From ZC4RG30 sp049841155 (lineage in GTDB: Bacteria; Pseudomonadota; Gammaproteobacteria; Steroidobacterales; Steroidobacteraceae): a DNA stretch of 64,000 nt. A program made the translations under genes and the position numbers. The stretch's first letter is position 1. Each line of letters starts with the position of its first letter. The stretch spans positions 1,302,001-1,366,000 of the forward strand of contig JASGHI010000003.1 of NCBI GenBank assembly GCA_049841155.1. Direction: 5' to 3'. The notes beneath the pieces were generated by a model, which saw nothing but the letters and a program-made list of their open reading frames with translations, did not search any database and was not told the origin of the DNA. Below are positions 25,617-36,377 of the stretch, piece by piece.

Positions 25617-26456
25617 ATGGAACAGATCGGCAATGTAGCAGAGCCGGCACAGGTGCGGGCGCTGCTGGCCGAGGCGCGCGCCGCAGGCATTGCACCGCTC
25701 GATGCCCAGGTGCTGCTCGCGGCATTGCTGCACTCGGATCGCGCGCAGCTCATGGCCTTCGACGAGAGGGAGGTGGAGGCGCCGGCTGCCGCCCTGTTCC
25801 GTGCGGGCCTTGCACGGCGCGGCGCCGGTGAACCCCTGGCCTACATCACCGGCGTGCGGGAATTCTGGTCGCTGCCGCTGCATGTGGCTCGCGGCGTGCT
25901 GGTGCCGCGGCCAGAAACCGAATTGCTGGTCGAGCACTGCCTTGCGCGCTTCGATGCAGCGCCGCGGCGCGTCGCCGACCTCGGCACCGGCTCGCTGGCC
26001 ATCGCGGCGGCTCTGGCCCGTGAACGCCCCTCATGGACGGTGATCGCCACTGATCGCTCGGCCGATGCACTGCAGATCGCCGCCCTGAACCGCGAGCATC
26101 TGCGGCTGCCCAACATCGAGCTGCGCCAGGGCAGCTGGTGCGACGCGCTGGGAGAGGAGCGCTTCGACGCCATTCTCGCCAACCCCCCCTATGTGGCCCC
26201 GGACGATGCGGCCCTCGGCGCGCTGGGCTTCGAGCCCCGGGAAGCGCTGGTGGCACAGGACGAGGGCTTCGCGGACCTCTTCGCTATCGCCACGGGCGCG
26301 CGCGCCCATCTGCTCCCCGGCGGCACGCTGCTGCTCGAACATGGCGCAACCCAGGCCGCGCGGCTCGCCGCCGAGCTTGTGCGGCTCGGCTACGCTCGCG
26401 TAGTCTGCCACCGCGATCTGGCTGGTCACGATCGCCTCACTGAAGCACAAAGGTAA
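25617..26456 (+). CDS. prmC: Peptide chain release factor N5-glutamine methyltransferase
   Basis: 279 residues from ATG 25617; a GTG at 25587 would add ten residues. The N-terminal helical RF-binding domain ends near EPLAYITGVREFWSLPLHVA. The methyltransferase part carries VLVPRPETELLVE, VADLGTGSLAIAAALA and the diagnostic catalytic AILANPPYV (NPPY). PrmC methylates the GGQ glutamine of RF1 and RF2. In motif I the usual second glycine (GTGSG) is Leu (GTGSL), a noteworthy change in the SAM loop. ppiB follows after four bases. Confidence 0.9.
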   Translation: MEQIGNVAEPAQVRALLAEARAAGIAPLDAQVLLAALLHSDRAQLMAFDEREVEAPAAALFRAGLARRGAGEPLAYITGVREFWSLPLHVARGVLVPRPETELLVEHCLARFDAAPRRVADLGTGSLAIAAALARERPSWTVIATDRSADALQIAALNREHLRLPNIELRQGSWCDALGEERFDAILANPPYVAPDDAALGALGFEPREALVAQDEGFADLFAIATGARAHLLPGGTLLLEHGATQAARLAAELVRLGYARVVCHRDLAGHDRLTEAQR

Positions 26457-26460
26457 CTCC

Positions 26461-26955
26461 ATGGTCCGTTTCGAAACTTCCCTGGGCGGTTTCACGCTCG
26501 AACTGGATGCCGACAAGGCACCCGTCACCGTCGAGAATTTCCTGCAGTACGTCGACGACGGCTTCTTCGACGGGCTGATCTTCCACCGCGTGATTCCCGG
26601 CTTCATGATCCAGGGCGGCGGCCTCACCTCCGACATGGAGCAGAAGAAGAACCGCGCGCCCATCAAGAACGAAGCCACCAACGGCCTGAAGAACCAGCGC
26701 GGCACCGTCTCCATGGCGCGCACCAACGATCCGCACAGCGCCACCTCTCAGTTCTTCATCAATCTCACGGACAATGGCTTTCTCGACCATGCGCCGGGCA
26801 ACCATGGCTATGCCGTGTTCGGCCGCGTCGTCGACGGGCTCGACACCATCGACCGCATCGCGAAGGAGCGCACCGGCCGCCGCAAGGGCCACGACGATGT
26901 GCCGGTCGACGATGTGGTGATCCATTCGGCAAAGCGGGTCGAAGCCGCGTCCTGA
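26461..26955 (+). CDS. ppiB: Peptidyl-prolyl cis-trans isomerase (cyclophilin, cytoplasmic type)
   Basis: 164 residues, no signal peptide, so cytoplasmic PpiB type. The active-site cyclophilin motifs are present: FHRVIPGFMIQGGG (catalytic Arg), GTVSMARTNDPHSATSQFFI, and HGYAVFGRVVDGLDTIDRI. It catalyses proline isomerisation during protein folding. It follows prmC closely and overlaps mtgA by one base (TGATG), suggesting a prmC-ppiB-mtgA operon. Confidence 0.95.
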   Translation: MVRFETSLGGFTLELDADKAPVTVENFLQYVDDGFFDGLIFHRVIPGFMIQGGGLTSDMEQKKNRAPIKNEATNGLKNQRGTVSMARTNDPHSATSQFFINLTDNGFLDHAPGNHGYAVFGRVVDGLDTIDRIAKERTGRRKGHDDVPVDDVVIHSAKRVEAAS

Positions 26956-27698
26956 TGTCCTGGCTGCGGCGCGCAGCGCGCGTTCTGGCACTGACACTGC
27001 TGGCAGCCGTACTGGTTTCGGTGCTGGCAGTGCTGGCACTGCGTTTCGTGCCGCCGCTGACCACTTCCTTCATCCTGCAGGCGCGTTTCGACGCCCTCTC
27101 CACGCCGGCCCCTGAGTTGCAGTTCCGGCGCGAATGGCGAGCGCTTGCGGCCATCTCGCCGCAGCTGCAGCTGGCAGTGGTCGCCGCGGAGGACCAGCGC
27201 TTCGCCGAACACCAGGGTTTCGATTTCAAGCAGATCCACCGCGCGCTGGAGGAAGCCGGCCGCGGCGGCCGGGCGCGCGGCGCCAGCACCATTTCGCAGC
27301 AGGTGGCCAAGAATCTGTTCCTCTGGGGCGGGCACAGCTGGCTGCGCAAAGGGCTCGAGGCCTGGTTCACGCTGCTCATCGAGCTTTGCTGGCCCAAGCA
27401 GCGCATTCTCGAGATGTATCTGAACATCGCGCAGTTCGGGCCGGGCATCTATGGCGCCGAAGCTGCGGCGCAGGTCTTCTTCCACAGCCCCGCTAGACAG
27501 CTCAACCGCGAGCAGGCCGCGCGCCTCGCCGCCGTGCTGCCCAGCCCCGAGCGCATGAATGCCGGCAGACCGGGCCCCTACGTACTGCGACGGCAGCGTC
27601 AGATCGAGGCACAGATGAGCGCGCTGGGCGGCACCGGCTGGCTGGCGCGCCTTGCCCCGCCAGCACAGAACCGCCCGCGCGCCGCTTCAGTTCAATGA
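26955..27698 (+). CDS. mtgA: Monofunctional biosynthetic peptidoglycan transglycosylase
   Basis: 247 residues. One N-terminal membrane anchor (LALTLLAAVLVSVLAVLALR) precedes a single GT51 domain: VVAAEDQRFAEHQGFD with the catalytic Glu, GASTISQQVAKNLFLW, KQRILEMYLNIAQFGPGIYG and RLAAVLPSPERMN. It polymerises lipid II glycan strands at the periplasmic face and has no transpeptidase domain. Coupled to ppiB by TGATG. Its 3' end overlaps the convergent hslO end by 12 bases. Confidence 0.95.
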   Translation: MSWLRRAARVLALTLLAAVLVSVLAVLALRFVPPLTTSFILQARFDALSTPAPELQFRREWRALAAISPQLQLAVVAAEDQRFAEHQGFDFKQIHRALEEAGRGGRARGASTISQQVAKNLFLWGGHSWLRKGLEAWFTLLIELCWPKQRILEMYLNIAQFGPGIYGAEAAAQVFFHSPARQLNREQAARLAAVLPSPERMNAGRPGPYVLRRQRQIEAQMSALGGTGWLARLAPPAQNRPRAASVQ

Positions 27699-28579
27699 GG
27701 TCGAGCCGCCGCCCGCCGGCGGCGTGAACAGCTGTGCGGCATCCACCGCATCGAAGCGGTAGGGCTTCATGCAGAACTCGCAGGTGACAGTGACCGCGCC
27801 CTGCTCCGCGAGGATGGAGTCGACCTCCTCCCTGCCCAGCGCCTGCAGCATGGCACCCACGCGCTGGCGGCTGCAACGGCACGCGAAACGCAGGGTATCG
27901 GCATCGAACAGCCGCAAGTCGTGGCCACCGAACAGGCGGGTCAGAAGCACTTGCGGCCCGGCAACGAGCAGCTCCGCACCGGAAAGCGTGGCGAGCATGG
28001 CCCCGGCCTCCTCCCAGAGATCCTGCAGCCGCGCCTCGGCCGCCTCGCCACCGGGAGCGGGCAGCTTCTGCAGCAGCAATCCGCCGGCAGCTCCGGCATC
28101 GGCAGCCAGCACCACGCGCGTGGGCAGCTGCTCGGATACTTCGAAATAACGCTCGAGGCAGGCGGCCAGCGACTCTTCGTCCAGCGGCACGATGCCCTGC
28201 CACGGCGCAGCACCGCCACCGCGCTCCACTGTAATGACCAGCTGACCCTTGCCCACGAGGTCGGCAAAGCCGCTGTGACCGGGATCGGGCTCACCTTGGC
28301 AATGTGCCACGCCGCGCAGCGTGTGTTCGCTGGTCGCCTGCGCGATCAGCATCGAGACCTGGCCCGAACCGCCGCGCAGCTGCAGTGTCAGCGTGCCGTC
28401 GAACTTCAGGGACGCAGCCAGCAACGCCGCGGCAGCCAGGGCCTCGCCCAGCAGGTCGCGCACGGCCGGGGGCAGCGACTGATGCACACGCGCCTCGCGC
28501 CAGGTATCCACCAGCCGCACCCAATGGCCGCGCAACGGCGCATCCTCGAACAGGAAACGCCGCAGGCTGTCCGCGTCGC

Positions 28580-28583
<4 letters not shown>
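27687..28583 (-). CDS. hslO: Redox-regulated chaperone Hsp33
   Basis: 298 residues from a GTG at 28583 whose GTGA overlaps the gatB stop. The Hsp33 core has LKFDGTLTLQLRGGSGQVSM, GKGQLVITVERG and VPLDEESLAACLERYFEVSE. The C-terminal redox switch has its four zinc cysteines: CRC in FACRCSRQRV and CEFC in VTCEFCMKPYRF. Oxidation and unfolding of this switch turn Hsp33 into a holdase that protects proteins under oxidative stress. Coupling to gatB ties it to the tRNA-amidation operon. Confidence 0.93.
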
Positions 28584-30027
<1,444 letters not shown>

Positions 30028-30031
<4 letters not shown>

Positions 30032-31497
30032 GGCGCGAACCCGGCCTTGAAGCCGGCAGGCGCCTTGAGGTGCCAGTCGGTTTCCTGCTGGTACCGGTGG
30101 GCGGCATTCAAGAGCCTGGCCTCACCGAAATGCGGGCCGATGAGCTGCACTCCCACCGGCAGGCCGCCCGCGAAGCCGCAGGGAACCGACATGGCCGGCA
30201 GCCCGGCGAGGTTGGCGCCGATGGTGTAGATGTCATTGAGGTACATGGTGATGGGATCCGCGGTCTTGTCGCCGATACCGAAGGCCACCGTGGGTGCCGT
30301 GGGGCCCAGCAGCAGGTCCACTTCGCCGAAAGCGCGGCGGAAATCCTCGGTGATCAGCGCCCGCACCTTCTGCGCCTTGAGGTAGTAGGCATCGTAGTAG
30401 CCGGCGGAAAGCACATAGGTGCCGGTCATGATGCGGCGCTTGACCTCGGCGCCGAAGCCCTCGGCACGCGAACGCTTGTAGAGGTCGATGAGATCCTTGG
30501 GATCCTTGCAACGATGGCCGTAACGCACACCGTCGAAGCGCGCCAGGTTCGACGAGCACTCGGCCGGCGCGACCACGTAGTAAGTGGGCACGGACAGCGG
30601 CAGGCTGGGCAGACTGACCTCGCGCACCTGGGCGCCGAGCTTCGTGAGCACGGCCAGCGCGTCGCGCACCGGCCCCTCCACTTCGGGAGAAAGCCCTCCG
30701 CCGAAGAATTCCTTGACGATGCCGACCTTGAGCCCGGCCAGCGGCGCATCGAGCGTCGCGGCGTAGTCCGGCACCGGCGCGTCGACGCTGGTGGAATCCT
30801 TCGGGTCGAAGCCGGCCGTGGCGCCGAGCGTCAGGGCCGCGTCTTCGGCCGTGATGGTGATTACGCCCGCCTGATCGAGGCTGGAAGCGAAGGCGATCAT
30901 GCCGTAGCGGGACACCCGGCCATAGGTGGGCTTGAGGCCGGTCACACCGCACAGCGCGGCCGGCTGGCGGATGGAGCCGCCGGTATCCGTGGCGGTGGCC
31001 AGCGGCGCCAGACGCGCCGCCACCGCAGCGGCCGAGCCGCCCGAGGAACCGCCCGGCACCCGTGCGAGGTCCCAGGGGTTCTTCACCGGCCCGTAGAAGC
31101 TGGTCTCGTTGGACGAACCCATGGCGAATTCGTCCATGTTCGCCTTGCCCACCATGACCATGCCGGCCGCCTTGAGCTTCGCGACCACCGTGGCGTCATA
31201 GGGCGAGACGAAATTCGACAGCATGCGCGAGGCGCAGGTGGTCAGCACGCCCTCGGTGCAGAAGATGTCCTTGTGGATCATGGGCACGCCGGTGAGCGGC
31301 CCACCCTCGCCCCGCGCCAGTCGCTGATCGGCGACGGCCGCAGCGGCCAGCGCCGACTCCGCCGTGATGGAGATCAGCGCGTTGAGCGAACCCTGGCTGG
31401 CCTCGACCCTGGCCAGCGCCTCCCGGGTGAGCTCTGCGCTCGAGAATTTGCCGGCCTTGAGGCCGGCCGCGAGCTGCGCGAGTGTGACGGCCATCAC
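30028..31497 (-). CDS. gatA: Aspartyl/glutamyl-tRNA amidotransferase subunit A
   Basis: 489 residues. Amidase-signature enzyme with the Ser-cisSer-Lys triad readable as VPMIHKDIF (Lys), PGGSSGGSAAAVAA (cis-Ser loop) and TDTGGSIRQPAAL (nucleophile). It hydrolyses glutamine and channels ammonia to the activated tRNA in GatB. It overlaps gatC and gatB by four bases each. The protein begins MMAV, so the start could be either Met. Confidence 0.96.
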
Positions 31498-31784
31498 TCG
31501 ATGACCCGCGGAACCAGGTACAGCCCCGCCTCGACCTGCGGCGCATTGCGCTGGTAGCGCTCGCGCTCGTTGCCGGAAGTGACCGCATCAGCGCGCAGGC
31601 GCTGCACCTGCCCCTCCAGCGGATGCGCCATGGGCGCAAGGCTGCCGGTATCGGCCTTCTCGAGCTGGCTGATCATGTCGAGGATGCTGCCGAGACTGCC
31701 GGCGTATGCCGCAGTCTCGTCGGGCTTGAGTTCAAGGCGCGCCAGATGCGCGATGGATTCGATCTGCTTGGGACTGAGGCTCAT
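31494..31784 (-). CDS. gatC: Aspartyl/glutamyl-tRNA amidotransferase subunit C
   Basis: 96 residues, standard size. LSPKQIESIAHLARLELKPD at the N-terminus and VTSGNERERYQRNAPQVEAG, then YLVPRVIE at the C-terminus, are typical of GatC, which clamps GatA to GatB. First gene of gatC-gatA-gatB-hslO. A candidate promoter lies just upstream at 31823-31851, overlapping that of the divergent mreB. Confidence 0.94.
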   Translation of the reverse strand: MSLSPKQIESIAHLARLELKPDETAAYAGSLGSILDMISQLEKADTGSLAPMAHPLEGQVQRLRADAVTSGNERERYQRNAPQVEAGLYLVPRVIE

Positions 31785-31822
31785 GTGAGAAGAACCGCAA
31801 TACGCGGAAAAAACAGCTCCAA

Positions 31823-31851
31823 ATGATACACGCCGCCTTGCGCCATGTCCC
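31823..31851 (-). promoter_or_regulatory. Candidate gatCAB promoter
   Basis: On the minus strand GGGACA (31846-31851) and TATCAT (31823-31828, five of six matches) are separated by exactly 17 bases, 39 bases before the gatC start. It overlaps the candidate mreB promoter, so the two polymerases could not bind together. Confidence 0.45.
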
Positions 31852-31866
31852 TGCCGTTGCTAGATT
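31838..31866 (+). promoter_or_regulatory. Candidate mreB promoter (extended -10)
   Basis: TTGCGC (31838-31843) and TAGATT (31861-31866) are 17 bases apart, with TGC directly before the -10 as in extended -10 promoters. It ends 44 bases before the mreB ATG. Confidence 0.45.
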
Positions 31867-31910
31867 ACCCGCCGCCTCGAATCCACAAGCCCGCCAAGGT
31901 CCACGTCTCA

Positions 31911-32954
31911 ATGTTCAAACGCCTGCGCGGCTATTTTTCCAGCGATCTTTCCATCGACCTGGGTACCGCCAACACGCTGATCTACGTGCGTGGCAAGGGC
32001 ATCGTGCTCAACGAGCCCTCGGTGGTCGCCATCCAGGACGAACCCACCCGCGGCGGCAAGATCATTGTCGCCGTCGGCGCCGAAGCCAAGAGCATGCTCG
32101 GCCGCACGCCCGGCCACATCAGTGCCGTGCGTCCGATGAAGGACGGCGTCATCGCCGACTTCACCTACACCGAGAAGATGCTGCAGTACTTCATCAACAA
32201 GGTGCACGGCAACCGCTTCCTCAAGCCCAGCCCGCGCGTGCTGGTGTGCGTGCCCTTCGGCTCGACGCAGGTCGAGCGCCGCGCCATCCGCGAGTCGGCC
32301 GAGGGTGCCGGCGCGCGCAATGTCGCCATCGTCAGCGAGCCCATGGCCGCGGCGGTGGGTGCGGGCCTGCCCACCAACGAGGCGCGCGGCTCGATGGTGC
32401 TGGACATCGGCGGCGGCACCTCAGAAGTGGCCGTGCTCTCGCTCAACGGCATCGTCTACGCCAACTCCGCCCGCGTCGGCGGCGACCGCTTCGACGAAGC
32501 CATCATGAACTACGTGCGCCGCAACTACGGCATCCTGATCGGCGAGGCCACGGCCGAGCGCATCAAGATCGAGATCGGCTCGGCCTATCCCGGCCAGCAG
32601 GTCAAGGAGCTGTCGGTGAAGGGCCGCAACCTCTCCGAAGGCGTGCCACGCAGCTTCACGCTGAACAGCAATGAGATCCTCGAGGCGTTGCAGGAACCCC
32701 TGCAGGGCATCGTCGGTGCCGTGAAGCAGGCGCTGGAACAGACGCCGCCGGAACTCGGCGCCGATGTCGCCGAGCGCGGCATCGTGCTCACCGGCGGTGG
32801 CGCGCTGCTGCGCGACATCGACAAGCTCCTCATGGAAGAGACCGGGCTGCCGGTGGTGATCGCCGAAGACCCTCTCACCTGCGTGGCGCGCGGCGGCGGC
32901 CGGATCCTCGAGCTGATGGATGAGCTCGGCCCCGGACACTTCGGACTCGAGTAA
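31911..32954 (+). CDS. mreB: Rod-shape actin homologue MreB
   Basis: 347 residues from ATG 31911 (MFKRLRGYFSSDLSIDLGTA), identical in length to E. coli MreB; a 5' extension in frame is not credible. Actin-fold motifs: phosphate-1 DLSIDLGTANTLIYVRG, phosphate-2 MVLDIGGGTSEVAVLS, adenosine loop ERGIVLTGGGALLRDIDKLL. It forms membrane-bound filaments that orient the elongasome. It heads an elongation operon continuing to dacC. Start codon preceded by AAGGT. Confidence 0.96.
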   Translation: MFKRLRGYFSSDLSIDLGTANTLIYVRGKGIVLNEPSVVAIQDEPTRGGKIIVAVGAEAKSMLGRTPGHISAVRPMKDGVIADFTYTEKMLQYFINKVHGNRFLKPSPRVLVCVPFGSTQVERRAIRESAEGAGARNVAIVSEPMAAAVGAGLPTNEARGSMVLDIGGGTSEVAVLSLNGIVYANSARVGGDRFDEAIMNYVRRNYGILIGEATAERIKIEIGSAYPGQQVKELSVKGRNLSEGVPRSFTLNSNEILEALQEPLQGIVGAVKQALEQTPPELGADVAERGIVLTGGGALLRDIDKLLMEETGLPVVIAEDPLTCVARGGGRILELMDELGPGHFGLE

Positions 32955-32968
32955 ACCGGAGAACCCGC

Positions 32969-33940
32969 ATGGCCTTTGCCAGCGGTGGGACGCATCGCCC
33001 TTCGGCCCGGGAACTGGCTCCGGGTCCGCGTTTTTTCGTCTTCGCCGTGCTCTCCGTGGTGCTCATGTACTACGACCAGCGGGACGGCTGGAGCGCCAGC
33101 ATCCGCTACGCGCTGCAGGCCGCGGCCTACCCGGTGCAGGTCGCGCTGGGCTCACCGCGCCAGCTGTGGCTCGCCACCACGAACTTCTTCCAGTCGAACG
33201 ACACGCTGCGCGCCGAGAACGCGCGCCTGCAGGAGCAGGAGCGGCAGCTGTCCCTGACTGCCATGCGCTTCGAAGCGCTGGAGCAGGAAAACGCGCGCCT
33301 GCGCGGTCTCACCGAAGCGCTGCCGCCGCTGGTCTCGCGCTCGCAGCTGGCCGATGTGGTGGCCAGCGACCTCGGGCGCCTGCGGCAACGGCTGGTGGTG
33401 AACAAGGGCGACCAGCAGGGCGTGTTCCGCGGGCAGGCGGCGGTGGATGCCGCCGGCCTCATGGGCCAGACCGTGCGCCTGGGGCCCTGGAGCGCCGAGA
33501 TCATGCTCATCACCGATCCGGAACATGCGGTGCCGGTGGAGTTCGTGCGCAACGGCCTGCGCACCATTGCAGTGGGCACCGGCAGCAGCACGGAACTGGA
33601 ATTGCCCTATCTGCCCGTGAATTCCGACGTCAAGGAGGGCGACAAACTGGTCACCTCCGGCCTGGGCGGCGTGTTCCCGGCAGGCGTGCCCGTGGGAGTC
33701 ATCACGCACTTCAGCCGCGACCCCGACCAGATCCTCGCCCAGGTGCAGGCCCGGCCCTCGGCAACCCTCGACAATGACCGGCAGGTGATGCTGCTGTGGT
33801 TCGATCCAAAGCACCCCGCGGCACCGGTGGACCCCCGCCTGACCACCCAGCTGGCACCGGCACCGGTGGCGCAGCCCACACTCGCCGCGCCGCCCGCGGC
33901 TGAAGCGGCGGCACAGGCCGCCACCGGAACCGCACCATGA
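32969..33940 (+). CDS. mreC: Rod-shape determining protein MreC
   Basis: 323 residues. A single N-terminal membrane segment (RFFVFAVLSVVLMYY) is followed by a coiled coil (about residues 75-115, RAENARLQEQERQLSLTAMR) and the double beta-barrel periplasmic domain (VVASDLGRLRQRLVVNKGDQ, VTSGLGGVFPAGVPVGVI). The C-terminal Ala/Pro-rich tail is long and probably disordered. MreC activates PBP2 and links it to MreB. GGAGA lies before the ATG; mreD overlaps its stop. Confidence 0.94.
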   Translation: MAFASGGTHRPSARELAPGPRFFVFAVLSVVLMYYDQRDGWSASIRYALQAAAYPVQVALGSPRQLWLATTNFFQSNDTLRAENARLQEQERQLSLTAMRFEALEQENARLRGLTEALPPLVSRSQLADVVASDLGRLRQRLVVNKGDQQGVFRGQAAVDAAGLMGQTVRLGPWSAEIMLITDPEHAVPVEFVRNGLRTIAVGTGSSTELELPYLPVNSDVKEGDKLVTSGLGGVFPAGVPVGVITHFSRDPDQILAQVQARPSATLDNDRQVMLLWFDPKHPAAPVDPRLTTQLAPAPVAQPTLAAPPAAEAAAQAATGTAP

Positions 33941-34419
33941 ATCTCGCGGCACCCCGCGAGTCGCGGCTGCTCGTCTACCTCACGGCGCTCGCCGCGCTGC
34001 TGCTCACGCTGCTGCCGCTGCCGCAGGCGGTATCGGTGTTCTGGCCGCAGTTGCTGGTGCTCACCATCCTCTACTGGTCGACGATGACGCCGCATGCCGG
34101 CGGCCTGCTGGTCGCCTTCCTCGCCGGGCTGATGCTCGACGTGCTGCAGGGCACGCAGCTGGGCCAGCATGCCTTCGCCATGTCGCTGGTGGCATATCTG
34201 GCCATCCGGCTGCACCTCATCACGCGCGCCAAGCCGCTGTTCGAACAGAGCCTGTTCGTGCTCGTGGCGCTGGTGATCTACGAGGGCACGCTGTGGGCCA
34301 TCGACGGCTGGAGCGGCCGCGACGCCAGCATCTGGAGCCGCTGGCTGCACATCCCGGCCGGTGCGCTGCTCTGGCCGGTGGTCGTGGGGCTCCTGGGCCG
34401 CCTGCACGCGCCGCGCTGA
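33937..34419 (+). CDS. mreD: Rod-shape determining protein MreD
   Basis: 160 residues, ATGA overlap with mreC. Five hydrophobic helices, e.g. LLVYLTALAALLLTLLPLPQ and LVAFLAGLMLDVLQGTQLGQ; the latter is the most conserved MreD stretch. Inner-membrane partner of MreC in the elongasome, recognised mainly by topology and position. Confidence 0.92.
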   Translation: MNLAAPRESRLLVYLTALAALLLTLLPLPQAVSVFWPQLLVLTILYWSTMTPHAGGLLVAFLAGLMLDVLQGTQLGQHAFAMSLVAYLAIRLHLITRAKPLFEQSLFVLVALVIYEGTLWAIDGWSGRDASIWSRWLHIPAGALLWPVVVGLLGRLHAPR

Positions 34420-34421
34420 CG

Positions 34422-36377
34422 ATGGCCGGCCGCGTACGCATCAAGGACACCCAGGCCGAGCAGCGGCTGTACCTGCAGCGCAGCGCCATGGCCGTGGCCG
34501 TGATGGTCCTGCTCGCGGCACTGCTGCTCGGCCGGCTGGTACTGCTGCAGGTGCTGCGCCACGACCACTACCTGGAGCTCTCGCAGGGCAACCGCACGCG
34601 CGTCGAGCCCATCCCCGCCAACCGCGGCCTGATCCTCGACCGCAACGGCACGGTGCTGGCCGAGAACCAGCCCTCCTACCAGCTGGAACTGGTGCGCGAG
34701 CAGGTGCCGGATCTGGCGGCGGCGCTCAAGGGCCTGTCGCTCATCGGCCTGATTCCCGAAGACGAGATAGAAGACGTGCAGCGCCTGGTCCGCTCGCGGC
34801 GTGCCTTCGAGGCCGTGCCCATCCGGCTGCGGCTCACCGAGGAACAGATCGCAAGCTTCGCGGTGCATCGCCACCAGTTTCCCGGCGTCGACATCCGGGC
34901 GCGTTCCACGCGCTCCTACCCTTTCGGCAAGCTTGCCGTGCACGCGCTGGGCTATGTGGGCGCCATCAGCGAGACGGACCTGGAGAGAATCGACCGCAGC
35001 GCCTACGCCGGCACCACGCTGATCGGCAAGCTGGGCGTCGAGGCCGCTCGCGAAAGCGAACTGCACGGCAAGAACGGCTTCCGCGAAATCCTCGTCAATG
35101 CCCAGGGCCGCTCGGTGCAGGTGAGCAGCGAGTTCGGCCTCAATCTGCGCACGCAGCCGCCCCATGCCGGGCAGGATCTGCTGCTCGCCCTCGACCTGCC
35201 GGCGCAGCAGGCCGCCGAAGAGGCGTTTGCCGGGCGGCGCGGCGCGGCCATTGCGCTCGATCCGCACACCGGCGACGTGCTGGTGATGGCGAGCATGCCC
35301 GGCTTCGATCCGGGCATCTTCGGCCGCGGCATCACGCGCGCGGAATACCGAGGGCTGGAAAGCGACATCGACATCCCGCTCTTCAACCGCGCCATCCGCG
35401 GCATCTATCCGCCCGGCTCGACGGTCAAACCCGTGCTGGGGATGGCGGGCCTCGCCTATGGCGTGATCAACGCCAACGAGTCGAAGTACTGCCCCGGGGT
35501 CTACCGGGTGCCGGGCAGCAAGCGCATTGCGCGCGAAGGCCGCGGTGGCGTGCACGGTGCCACGGACATGCGCAAGGCCATTGCCATCTCCTGCGACGTG
35601 TATTTCTACGGCCTCGCCTATGAGCTCGGCGTGGACCGCATGCACGACTTCCTCTCGCCCTTCGGTTTCGGCAAACCCACCGGCATCGACATCGCGGGCG
35701 AGCTCTCCGGCATCCTGCCGTCGCGCGAATGGAAGCGGAAGCGCTTCCGCAATCCTTCGGATGGCGCCTGGTATCCCGGCGACTCGGTCAATTTCGGCAT
35801 CGGCCAGGGGTTCATGTCCGTCACTCCCATGCAGCTGGCGCAGGTCACCTCGGTGCTCGCCGCGCAGGGCGAGGTGTTCAAGCCGCGGCTGGTGAAGGGC
35901 GTACGCAACCCCGAAACCGGCGAAACCACGCTGTTCGCCCCCGAACCCCTGCCCCGGGTGCAGGGCGGCACCCGGGAACAGTGGGACGTGATCATGGAGG
36001 GCATGCGCGGCACGGCCATCTACGGCACCGCCCGCGGCGTGTTCGGCAAGAAAGTGGACTACGCCATCGCGAGCAAGACGGGCACCGCACAGGTATTCAG
36101 CGTGGGACAGAACGCGCGCTACGTCGAGTCGCAGGTGGCCGAGCGCATGCGCGACCATTCCTGGTTCATCGCCTTCGCACCGGCCGAGGCACCGCAGATC
36201 GCGCTTGCCGTGCTGGTCGAGAACGGCGGCTTCGGCGCCAGCGCCGCAGCACCCATCGCGCGCAAGATCATGGACGCCTACCTGCTGCCGCGGTTGCCGA
36301 AGCCGGCAGAAGCGCCTGCAGACGCCACAGCACAACCCGCGCCACCCGCGCCTGCCGCGAAGGTGCCGCCCGCATGA
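34422..36377 (+). CDS. mrdA: Penicillin-binding protein 2 (elongation transpeptidase)
   Basis: 651 residues from ATG 34422, two bases after mreD. One membrane anchor (VAVMVLLAALLLGRLVLLQV), a pedestal domain (NRTRVEPIPANRGLILDRNG) and a transpeptidase domain with all three motifs: STVK at PPGSTVKPVLGM, SCD at AISCDVYFYGLA and KTG at ASKTGTAQVF. It crosslinks side-wall peptidoglycan with RodA and is the target of mecillinam-type beta-lactams. A Pro/Ala-rich tail follows. rodA overlaps its stop by ATGA. Confidence 0.96.
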   Translation: MAGRVRIKDTQAEQRLYLQRSAMAVAVMVLLAALLLGRLVLLQVLRHDHYLELSQGNRTRVEPIPANRGLILDRNGTVLAENQPSYQLELVREQVPDLAAALKGLSLIGLIPEDEIEDVQRLVRSRRAFEAVPIRLRLTEEQIASFAVHRHQFPGVDIRARSTRSYPFGKLAVHALGYVGAISETDLERIDRSAYAGTTLIGKLGVEAARESELHGKNGFREILVNAQGRSVQVSSEFGLNLRTQPPHAGQDLLLALDLPAQQAAEEAFAGRRGAAIALDPHTGDVLVMASMPGFDPGIFGRGITRAEYRGLESDIDIPLFNRAIRGIYPPGSTVKPVLGMAGLAYGVINANESKYCPGVYRVPGSKRIAREGRGGVHGATDMRKAIAISCDVYFYGLAYELGVDRMHDFLSPFGFGKPTGIDIAGELSGILPSREWKRKRFRNPSDGAWYPGDSVNFGIGQGFMSVTPMQLAQVTSVLAAQGEVFKPRLVKGVRNPETGETTLFAPEPLPRVQGGTREQWDVIMEGMRGTAIYGTARGVFGKKVDYAIASKTGTAQVFSVGQNARYVESQVAERMRDHSWFIAFAPAEAPQIALAVLVENGGFGASAAAPIARKIMDAYLLPRLPKPAEAPADATAQPAPPAPAAKVPPA

